Positions 47,488 to 57,800 of a stretch of DNA of 64,000 nt are shown piece by piece. A program made the translations under genes and the position numbers. Source of the DNA: Branchiostoma lanceolatum. Taxonomy: Eukaryota; Chordata; Leptocardii; Amphioxiformes; Branchiostomatidae. Under the pieces are notes generated by a model. The model had not been told where the DNA came from. It worked only from the letters and a program-made list of their open reading frames with translations, and made no database searches. The stretch spans positions 3,705,001 to 3,769,000 of the forward strand of contig NC_089736.1 in the NCBI RefSeq assembly GCF_035083965.1, written 5' to 3'. Positions within the stretch are counted from its first letter, which is position 1. Each line of letters begins with the position of its first letter.

Positions 47488-48849
47488 ACTGCACGATGTC
47501 ACCCAAAGATGTGTTCTTAGGATGCAATGTGTTTCCTGTAAGAAAATAGAAACCGCAGACAAGATTATCACTTTGGAGTCATCATATCGACATGATGCAT
47601 TATATAGAAGAACTTTATTGCACGACAATTGTACACGGTACAAAGTATGGCAAGAATTCGTAAACATGATACAAAGTAAAAGGATAGAATAAAACTTAAC
47701 ATACTATATCAATACATGTGTATATTATAGCCATTGATTGAAAAATTATCATGGGAAAGGAAAACTGCAACTATACCAATGCACTAGTCATCCCCTTCTC
47801 GTCTGTGAATGATTTTCAGATCTTTTAAAGCTTTTCAGATGTTAGAAAGCTATGTTGAGTTGGTAAAACAACAACAACAACATTCTAATGTTCCCATTCT
47901 CCTTGTACACAGGTGGAGACGCCTTCGCCCCTGGCGAAAGATTGTGGTGCTTTGGTCAATGTGGAAATCCGCCAAATACTTTTTCATCAAACGTAACCAG
48001 CAACCTTTTTCTGCTGTATTTGCTATTTAGTTTTCTCCGTCTCATAAAAGTGTGTGCAGATAGCATGCCTGGTACCGAACATTCAACACGTTTTGTCATA
48101 ACTCGCCCCCCTCCCCATTAAGATTAATAATGATCCAAACATTCCACAAACACTGAGGAAACAAGAGGGCATATCTTAGGCGTATTTATTTGCTCCCAAT
48201 ATGTTGACACAGCTAACGTATTATCCACACAGAAGACGTGTAGGATGTTTTGATGCAAACAATTACGTTTGATCAGCATGAAAAAGTGACAAGTAGACTT
48301 TTGTTTACGTTCAAAATCAGAATTAGAACCAATCCGTGTCAGTAAAAACCACCGTATGGTGCTCACTTTTCAACGTTTTGTGCACCTTACGAACTACAAA
48401 AGGTATCACAGCAGTGCCGGATATCATATATGATTGGGAAAACAGATAGAATACAGTTTACGTTTGTAGCAGTTGCTGTATTTTTCCTACACTTATGAAA
48501 TACTATATAATTTAGTAAGAAAAACTGAGCAATCATAGCTTTATCAACAAACCGACCTCTGCCACAAACCCACTTCTTACTAGTATGTTCATATACCTAT
48601 TTTTATATTTACTAATCATACTAACTTACCTGTGATACAAGATGTCTGAATGTTTGGCAACCAGCGAGAGTTCTTTACGTATTCGGCATGTTTGTCGCCA
48701 CAATCAAGGCGTGCAGACAACTATCTTTACTCTCGTGTGAAAGACTGTGAGGAATGGAAAAACCGGTTCAGATGGGATGTTAATGAGTGCACACTGCACA
48801 TCGCTTCGGGCAATATTTCTCGTTAGTCATAGAATGGTGCTGAAAGTAC

Positions 48850-49095
48850 GCTGTGGGGTCGTGTGGCGTGACGGCAGGGTGTTCGACTCAGAACCAAGAG
48901 GTCCCGAGTTCGAATCCCCCTGACGCCACCGATGTTGTGTCCGTGTTGTGCCACACGACTTTCCTCACTTCGCCCAGGTGTATAAAAATAAAAATGGGTA
49001 TGTTGTTATCTGTACGTGGCCGTTAATATAAGTTGTAAAAACTTGAGTGCAGTGTCACGTCCTTGTCTGTCAAAAACCGATATGGAAAAAAAGTA
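48850..49095 (+). repeat. tRNA-derived SINE, complete copy
   Basis: The head has a polymerase III A-box-like GTGGCGTGACGGCAGGG and a B-box GAGTTCGAATCCC. The body contains CGCCCAGGTGTATAAA and the tail TTGTCTGTCAAAAACCGA. Same family at 63650-63895 (minus) and 15548-15695. Confidence 0.85.
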
Positions 49096-49785
49096 CGCTG
49101 CCACGCTGGTAAGGGTTTTAGAAGGCCATGATTTGACAGTAATGTCACCTGCGAGTCAAGAGTTATGACTTAATGCTGGTAACTTCGTCCAGCAATGACA
49201 AACCAAGACACCTCACTAGTGGTCAAACATGGCGTAATGTCGTGTACGTCTACCCGAATCGTAATATGATTCTAATTTACAGCAAACATTGATGAAGTTT
49301 GACTGTGAAGTTACTTATGGAAATATATTGATGAATAAAAAAACAAATGATATGGAAAATTCAGAAGAACCGAATCGAGTGATAAAATGAATTTCACCAT
49401 TTTGCACCCATTTGCGCCATTTTTCCAATTGAGAATTCTTATGAAATTGAAGTAAAAAAACAGTACCAATTTCAGGCGACTTTCAGGCCAATTTGCGCCG
49501 GTTTACACCACATTGCGAATACCAGGTGATAGAAAATTCTAATCAGCTCTTCATCTGTCTTTCGTGCGACTAAAGTCTTAGCACACACGCATTATCTTAA
49601 CGCTCATCCGGAGATGAAAGTGTATGTTATATAATCGGGTAGAAGTTATGAACATTAATGGAGCCCAGGGGAATATTGTTAATGGATAAGTCTTGTAGAA
49701 CAATCAATAAATGTCTAGACATTGTCCGTGATTCATACACGATGTAATTTCTGATTCTTTTCTTCACCTTTCTATGTTACCATCC
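49096..49785. other. No gene seen
   Basis: AT-rich intergenic DNA between the 14-exon gene and the globin. No bounded element recognised. Confidence 0.45.
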
Positions 49786-49789
49786 CTAA

Positions 49790-50050
49790 TTCAGAGCAGC
49801 GCGCGAAGTCCAGTGGTTAGCGACCCTGTGTCTGGACCAGGGGGTCACTCATCCGACATGAACGCTACTGGAAAGGGTCGCAGTTCTGAGGTCGAGACGT
49901 TAAGCCGTGGTCCACTGTTCACTTGTCGAAAAAGGCTAAGGGAATTTCCCCGGTACAATGAACCTGTAAATACTGTACATGGCGTTTGTCTTCTCTGTCA
50001 CCGCCAGTGGAAGATTGGTCTTCATCAGTGAGCTAAACTGGTTCGAGGAC
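49790..50050 (+). repeat. Possible second type of SINE
   Basis: AGTCCAGTGGTTAGCGACCC resembles an A box and GGTCGCAGTTCTGAGGTC a degenerate B box. The rest (GGGAATTTCCCCGGTACAAT) is not seen elsewhere in the window. The open frame from 49774 lies entirely inside it. Confidence 0.4.
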
Positions 50051-50904
50051 ACTTTCACTTTTCAGCAGCAGGCATTCTAGACCTCCAGAATAAAAGTTAA
50101 TGTGCGACTGTACTTGAAAACAAACGGTGTTGTGGGAGAAGACATCTTTTTTATTACGAAGTTTCGCTAGCCTTCTTTCTTGCTACCGGAAATAGCGCCT
50201 CATTTTGCTTGATGAAGGATAGAATTTGCATAAGTGTCTTTGATCTTGCGTTCGAAATAAAGCTTGATTCTCAAAACGCGTTGTTTTTCAACTATCCGGC
50301 GGAACTTTCTTGGAAGCAGCCTAAAGAATTAAGCCTGAGATGTTGTATAACGCATTGTCACGAAATATATTTAGAGCACAAATAAATGATTCATCGCAGA
50401 TCCCAAACTAAGTGCAGTGGGCCTTTAAATCTCTTCAGAGTGCATGGGAAGAATAAAGACTAAGTCTGCCTAAATGACTCATGATAATCTGACTCATGAT
50501 AAGTGCCGACCATGTCAAGTAGTTTCATCGTCATCAGATTGTTACACAGTCCTCCCATCTAAACGTTAAGGTTTTCTGTAATTCTAAAAAGGCCTAAGCT
50601 TACACTAAACATTCCGAGCGAGTTTTATCAAGGTGTGTCAAGTAGTTAAGGATTAAGGCAGCTTTAGGTTCATTGCGTTTGGAGATCAAGAAAAAAAAAT
50701 CAGCCTTTAAGCAATGACGACATTTGAAGGTTTGTAGGTTGCTTTAATTATTTATCACAAGCAGAATGCTTCCTCCGATAGCTTCCTCGTTGTAAGATGT
50801 TAAAAAAGACATATTTCATATTGTCACTTTCTGGCATTGGGACGCAAAACCGTTCCCAAAAGTAGAAAAAAAGTAGGACCCAATCTTCACTGATTTATGA
50901 TCCG

Positions 50905-51190
50905 ATCATCACGGCACGTTTATGGTAAATGTAGCCGTTGAGGCTGTAGCTACGTAGGGGCAGTGGGTTGTTATCCACTGTTTCTGGGCACGGTTTTGGA
51001 AAGCAAAGCCTGGCTTTCCACCGCCTTTTACCTCCCCAACCGAAGTCAGGTACCCATTTTTATGCCTGGGTGGAGTGAGGGAAGTTGTGTAAAGTGCCTT
51101 CCAAAAGGAAACAACGTCTAGCCAGGAATAGAACTCGTGAGCTCTTGATCTCGTGTCCACTAGTCTAGCCACTCAGCTTTTCCACGCCAC
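50905..51190 (-). repeat. tRNA-derived SINE upstream of the globin
   Basis: The minus strand begins GTGGCGTGGAAAAGCTGAGT, has GAGTTCTATTCCTGGC as a B-box, then CTCCACCCAGGCATAAAAAT and a long unique body (GGGTACCTGACTTCGGTTGG). The head is related to the 48850 SINE but the body is different. It ends only about 70 bp before the globin start codon, so it lies in the 5' leader or proximal promoter. Confidence 0.75.
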
Positions 51191-51257
51191 CTCTTTATCG
51201 GATCTATCTGTCAAAGGGCAACTCAGGATCAGAAGCAGATCAAGAATAAAACCGAAG

Positions 51258-53336
51258 ATGGGCAGCGTTGCGTCCAAGTCCGCCTCCAGACGGAAGCATA
51301 AGGGTGCACCCCTTCCGCCTCCGCTGCCTCCTAAACCTCTGGACCCGCGTATTAAACTCGACCCCAAGGAGAAGTTCTATCTTCAGAAATCGTGGAAGAC
51401 AGTAGCGAGGAATGAGGATGTTGCTGCGATGACTATGTTTATCAGGTGTGTGTCACATGTAGTCAAACCTATACTAGTGGTAACCTCTGTCTCTCTCTCT
51501 CTGTCCATATCTACAATGCGACATCCCCCAGTATAATTTACTCGTGCATATCTAAACTACCTGTTTGTGTGTACGGTCTGTATGTATGTATGTGTGTGTG
51601 CGGTGTGTGTGTGTGCGTGTGTGTGTGTGTGCGGTGTGTGTATATGCCTGTGTGTGTATCCAGGTATGACCTGCTGTTCGACCAAACTTCTTCAGAGTCA
51701 TTGATGAAAAGTAGCGGATGCTACTTGAAACGTCTGGCCGTTTCCAAAAGCATATCCAGTTGCTTGATCGAGTAACTGTTATTTGGCATTGTTTAATACT
51801 TGTTGCCATGCATTGTACCGTGTACAATTGTCGTGCAATAAAGGACATTTTCATAATTGTTACCATTGCCCGCAGCCTCTTTCGGTCCAGTCCGGAGATC
51901 AAAGAGAAGTGGCCGCAGCTCCGGAAGTTGTCGGAGGATGAAATGCGGGGCAGTCCATACCTACAGAAGTTATCTGTGAGGATACTGGGAGCGATGGACC
52001 ACGTCATAGGTAAGGGCTAAAATGGGGGCCGAGAACTAATATGCAAATAAGCTAGATTTCTCACGTTTTGCATTTTCGTCGTTTATTAATGATGGAATTG
52101 TGACAAAATGACGGGAATATGTTGGAAATAAGTTACAAATAAGTTACAAATGTGAATCTGAATGTAACTTTTTCAAATTCTTATCATTTGTAGTTTTTAC
52201 CCATCAAATTCTACAATACGTCCCTTTAAAGTCGTGCGATGGGTTTACAAGACAGGGCCATTCTTGGGGCAGTCGTTAACCGTTAGCACCCTGAAGTAGC
52301 CATTTGGCACCCCATTCTCCATTGGTTAGAGAGTTAGGCAGCAGGGAGAAGGTTAAAGTGCCGTGCAAAATTCAGCTGATGAATGCACCAGCTTAAACTT
52401 TTGCCTCCCAGACTCCCTGGACGACCCAGACTACCTGATCCCGGCCCTGGAGAAGCTCGGACAGATGCACGCCGACATGACCAACCCCGTCATCTTACCG
52501 GAGGACCTATGGGTAAGTTAAGTTAGTATGTTATGGGTGCCCATCCCCGTTTCATAGCCCTGGGCCACCCTGTGGTGCAATCACTGCAGCAGGGGGCTAG
52601 TCCACTGGCAGTGGAGTGTGTTTAACTTCCATACTGTTTCATAAGTATGTACCATTTTCATAAAGTCTTTGGTATGACTCAATGCGACTCTTGTCCAGAG
52701 GAGTCCTACCCGGGAGTTGAACTCGGGCCTTCTGGTTCCAAGTAATCAGAACCAGATGTGGTAAGTAACAGAAGCGCAGACCACTACACGATAGGGAGTA
52801 CAAATGTATAAACCACTTATATGAGAGATAAAGGGCAATCATTTTACAGTCTCCTTCCTTCCTTCCTTCCACGGTATGGTCCAACTATTCTGCTGCTAGA
52901 AGCATGGTTTACATGTAGTCAGGCCATTATCTGACGAAATGAGCTTGACCAGTTTAGGCTTCGTCTTCTATTGAACCATCCTAACATAGTCTTCATCAAT
53001 TAACATATAAATTATGAGGTTTGGTTTACAACCTATTAACCCCAGAAACTCGTTTTCTCACGGACAAAAGACTGTGGGTGCTGTCAGAAACGTCTGACGG
53101 TTTCCGCATTTTATCCAGCTGCATGAGTAACAGTTACTGTAACCGTGTGAAATAATTTTCGGTTACCGTTCAAATTTTCTCTACGTCTATGATCTTCACA
53201 GAAGCTGGAGGGACCGTTCCTAATCGCTGTGGGGGAAGTCTTGGAGGACAGGTTCACACGGAAGTACAAGGACATATACCAGAAGTTCATCATTTTCGTT
53301 CTGGAAAGCATCGTCATCGGCTTCGATCCACACTGA
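51258..53336 (+). CDS. Globin with N-myristoylation signal and unusual heme pocket
   Basis: Exons 51258-51445, 51876-52009, 52412-52512, 53202-53336; 558 nt, 185 residues, in frame. MGSVASKS fits an N-myristoylation signal (Gly2, Ser6) followed by RRKHK and a proline-rich linker; membrane-bound globins of the globin X type have such N-termini. Globin fold: Trp46 at A12 (QKSWKTVA), proximal F8 His127 (LGQMHADM), C-terminal H helix (YQKFIIFVLESIVIG). The intron before the E/F region and a B12-type phase-2 intron fit globin gene structure. By ungapped alignment, position CD1, almost always Phe, is Trp75 (KEKWPQL) and the distal E7 position is Leu95 (SPYLQKLS). A membrane sensor or redox role is inferred from the family. 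Subfamily not certain. Confidence 0.88.
52640..52805 (-). repeat. tRNA-like SINE in globin intron 3
   Basis: The minus strand has TCGTGTAGTGGTCTGCG (A-box-like) and CCCGAGTTCAACTCCCGGGT (B-box) about 50 nt later, further apart than in a normal tRNA. The sequence between them does not fold as a cloverleaf by eye. Best read as a SINE or tRNA relic. Confidence 0.5.
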
Positions 53337-53584
53337 GAATGTCTGGAACAGCGTGTAGAGAAGCACTGTCAGCTATTGTAATAGCATTGTGCTGGGTCTC
53401 ATGCGAAATGCTTTGTGCTAGACTGACGAGGGACAGACTATTAGCTGAAACTATCTAATACTATACTTATCATAGAAATACCGGTAAGTAATACGACCAC
53501 CACAGAGAAGTAACACGACAAAGACCAGCGTTTGTTATGGCTGTGATCAATTATTAACCATTCCACTGTATTGTACTAACATTG

Positions 53585-53590
53585 AATAAA
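53585..53590 (+). terminator. Polyadenylation signal candidate for the globin
   Basis: AATAAA about 250 nt after the globin stop codon. Confidence 0.6.
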
Positions 53591-53599
53591 ATCCCCTAC

Positions 53600-54660
53600 A
53601 AAAAGTACAAAATTCATACAACCTATCACTAACCTGTGTTCCGATACTCTTCCGGTCTCATTACCAAGACAGATTCAACGCTACAATGTACCATTATACA
53701 TGCGCTAAAACACACATTTACAAATTGACCTGTGCCGTATCATTCCCTTATCCTTTAAAACATTTACAAAAGGAAACATTAAAAAAAGTGTTAATTACAA
53801 GATTCAACTTAACTTGAACCAAAAAAATGAAAAGAAGTCTCTCGATGTCTCGTTGTATACAAATATTCTGATATTGGTCTTTGGTCACTACATGGTTGGT
53901 TTTGGACCACGCTATTTGTTAAAGGGGGGTGTTCAAAACTTAACCTACTCTGTCACCCTCCAGTCTAGTAAAATATACTGTACATCGTAGACATCAGCAC
54001 CAAATGTATTGGCAAATACGAGTCACATAAGTATTAGACCCTACTACTACATTAGTTTATCATTTTTCAGACTATTCCACTTCAAAAACGGGTTTCACAG
54101 CAAGGTTAATATGTACAGTTGACATTATTACAAGAATGCCCTGACCTTTAGTAGGTTGACACTCAGAAAAAGCACCAAATTCTTGTCATAATTATTTCCT
54201 GATGTTTTCTGCTCTATGTAAAAACAGTATGTTTGAGATAACACTATTTCACAATGTCGTGGTCATTGTAAGTTGAAAACTTATGTCACAGACATGTCCT
54301 TAAGTGGGTATCTCACAGCACCAATTTGCACCAATTTATCAACGAAATTGACATTTCTAAAAGATATTCAATTGAGTAAAGTTATCTTGTATCTGATTTG
54401 CAGCGACAAAACTAGTGTGACATTCCGGGCACAACCATTTTGTTTGTAGAGGTCTTGTATTTTACCCATGCATGACCACAACGGAAAATTGGCGAATTTT
54501 GTAAAGTTGGCGCAATTTGGCACAGTTCAGTGAGATACCCGACTTAGAATCACTTCCGAGAGACAGCAATTCCTGGCATTAATGAATTAAAAGTACTGTT
54601 AAACCACTGTGAGTGCATTTGGGCCCGACTCGATACACAGTATCCACATTTCACTGGTAA
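53600..54660. other. Intergenic between globin and SETD2
   Basis: The two genes converge here. No exon or bounded element recognised. It should contain the 3' untranslated region of SETD2. Confidence 0.45.
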
Positions 54661-54664
54661 TCTC

Positions 54665-54805
54665 TCCCTAACTGTACAAGTGGAATGCCCTGCCTGGCCA
54701 GTTGTGACGGCTCCCACCGTTGAGCCTGCCTGCCCTAGCCCGGGACCTCAACTCCCCCCTTCTTTACCTCTGTTGGGGTTACTGGGGAGTATTACAGACG
54801 ATGAT
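54665..54805 (+). mobile_element. LINE 3' fragment
   Basis: GTGACGGCTCCCACCGTTGA and CCCGGGACCTCAACTCCCC match the reverse transcriptase C-terminus and 3' tail of the LINE at 10738-10911, ending in GATGATGATGA. It lies antisense within the presumed SETD2 3' untranslated region. Confidence 0.65.
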
Positions 54806-54830
54806 GATGAAAAGTGGTCCATTTTGAATC

Positions 54831-57800
54831 TCAAAGTTCCTCGCGAGGAGATGACTGGTACAGGCCGTCGAACTTGCTCATGTACTTGCGGACGTATTCT
54901 CGCGCCTTGCTCTTGACATTTTCGTTGACTTCTAGGTCTTCAACATGTCGGCAATGCTTGAGTTCCTTGTTCATGATCCCATGTGTAAGCTGAAAGGAAA
55001 GAGTTTTAACAATTAATATTGACAAAGGGCTACGAAAAGGTAATGGTTCAGTGCAACATATTTTAACAGTGAAAATAGTACGTACTCAAAATCTCCAATT
55101 ACTGTAAATGCAGAAATGTTTGCGGTGGTTTTATGTTCACAGTTTTTTTCCAAAACTGTACTCTGCTGTAAGTATGTGACTGTCGCGAACATAAAGCCTC
55201 CGCGAACACTCCATTTTTGCCTTAGCACGAAATATAAACCACACAAACTTAAAATGCATTTCCAGTATCAGAAATGTACATGTATGAGGGTCTCAGTGTT
55301 TGGTGGATTCAAAGTTAAAAGTTTGTCTTTCTATGCAAAGTAACAAGTTTGATAAGCTGGCATCAAATTAGGCCTTTCCAAATTATAAATTAAAGGCCTT
55401 ATTTGAAAGTTTGCAGTGATATAATTTTGCAGTGTTTAGAAAATGGAGTGTTCGTGGTGGTTGCAAATCTGCAGTTGAAACAATGGGGTAGGTGGGCAGA
55501 AGACAAAACAAGCATTTTTGCGGTGATTCTAAGTTCGCGGTTAAGAGGTCATTGCAAAACATTGAACATAAAATCAGTGCGAAACATTTACAAGGCTTGA
55601 CTTTATTTCATAGCTTTGCCAGGCCTTAACATTTATAAGACCAAAAGACATATAAGTTACTAGTACATTTCCACTCTCAGGATCTAAAACTAAAATAGGT
55701 ATACTAGTAGTAGTATTGGATTATACTGTTGCGGGGTTCCCTGACGCAGGGGTTGGCAGCAGTCGGCCAGTCTTCACACACCGCCTCCAAGCGGCTGTGT
55801 CCAGCGGGTCCACGTTGGTGAGGCCGCACTCTGTAATGTCCTTAGCCTTTGAAATGTTTAAGAAGAGACTGTTACCTTTCTGGCCAGATGTTTGAAGTCT
55901 TCCGTAGATGTGATGCGTCCATCCTTACAGTCCGGCTTCCGGTACGGGTTTAGTATCGACACGACAAAAGTCGCCATCTGAAATACACCAATCAACAAAC
56001 CAATCAACAAACAAGAAAGTAACAAGTAAAATTGGTTTTCTGAAGAAAAGTCTGTCACTGAAAATACTAGTGGTGATATCTGTGCCTGTATCTGTATAGC
56101 TTGTATAACTGGCCTTAAGCGTAACACACTAGCTTTGCAGGCACGCTGCATGACAGCAGCTGGTTATATTACACTGAACAACTTGTCACACCTAACCTTT
56201 GTACATCTATCTGTAAGCAATGTTTAAAGCTATATGTAATGGCTGTAAACAATTCTTACACCTGCATATGAGGATACGACAACATTCTGTCATGTCCGAA
56301 TGGAGAAGCTGAATTTACCAGCCTACTAGAGTTTTGACTGACAAGCATATCATAGCAAATTTATAGAACAGAAAGGAACAAATATAAGGATTTAGACATC
56401 ACTTACCTTTTTCCTGAAGACATCCTTGCACTTGCGTGCCGTCTCACTGGAGGTATCAGCATCAGCCTTGGTCGGTTTCCTCTTACCCTGGTTGGGAAAA
56501 GACAAAATTAGTAATGAGATATGAAAACCAGAAGTCCTACTGCAGTATCTGTATCTATTAGCCGGTATAACTATCAGTGGACTAGCCCCCTGCTGTAGTG
56601 CTTGAAAGTTGTGTGGCTCAATGGCTATTATAAACGAAGATGCGGGAAGGACTTTAACTTTAAGACTGAGAGAATAATACAATGCTGAACTTTCTTCCAA
56701 CACAACATAAATTTTTGACGACCATTGTCGCCTTCTTCAGGATCAATAATGACCAATCACTGCCAATCCGTGAATACCTTAGTGATGGAAGAAAGTTTAG
56801 CATTGTATTATGATCACTACCAACACAGATGAGCTTTCATTATAAGACTGAGAGAAGTTGTTACCTTGTGATGATCGTCGTGTGTCGGTGTTCCCAGGTC
56901 CATGTCTGCCTCGTCCCCTCCCAACTCTGGCTCGTTACCGATACCATCCCACGACGGCGGGTCCCACTGGGTTTGTCTGGGGGAATAACAACAACAGGAA
57001 ATTGTTTTTTGCACTGTAAATGCGAGCTTTTGTGTGGTGAATTAGATTTGATCATTTTAAAAAGTATCATGCCAGGCATACCTACATATATACAGGGTTC
57101 TCAACAGAATTTTTTCACAGTAAAGGGGTTAGGTACAGAAGGCCAAATTTGTGTGGCACAAGTCGCACATGGTGTGTGGAAGACATGGGTCTGAGGTCTG
57201 GATTCTTAATCCTTAACACAATTTCCTACATTTTGAGGGACAAACTTTGTGAAGTTAATTCTTCCATTTATTACAGCCAAATCTATTTTACGTTGTGAAG
57301 ATCCATTGATCCATTCATGCATCCCTCCCACTCCATCCATCCATGATTTATCCTTCCTTCCCTCCATCCCCCACCTACTGTGTGACAGCATGGTAGTAGT
57401 AGACTTTACATACCGTGTAACAGCATGGTAGTAGTAGACTTTACATACCGTGTAACAGCATGGTAGTAGTAGACTTTACATACCGTGTAACAGCATGGTA
57501 GTAGTAGACTTTACATACCGTGTAACAGCATGGTAGTAGTAGACTTTACATACCGTGTAACAGCATGGTAGTAGTAGACTTTACATACCGTGTAACAGCG
57601 TGGTAGTAGTAGACCTTACGTACCTTGTAACAGCGTGGTAGTAGTAGACCTTACGTACCTTGTGACTGCGTGGTAGTAGTAGACCTTACGTACCTTGTAA
57701 CAGCGTGGTAGTAGTAGACCTTACGTACCTTGTAACAGCGTGGTAGTAGTAGACCTTACGTACCTTGTAACAGCGTGGTAGTAGTAGACCTTACGTACCT

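Noticed and set aside
52640-52805. Functional tRNA gene on the minus strand
   Set aside because: A and B boxes are present, but the spacing and intervening sequence do not give a cloverleaf.
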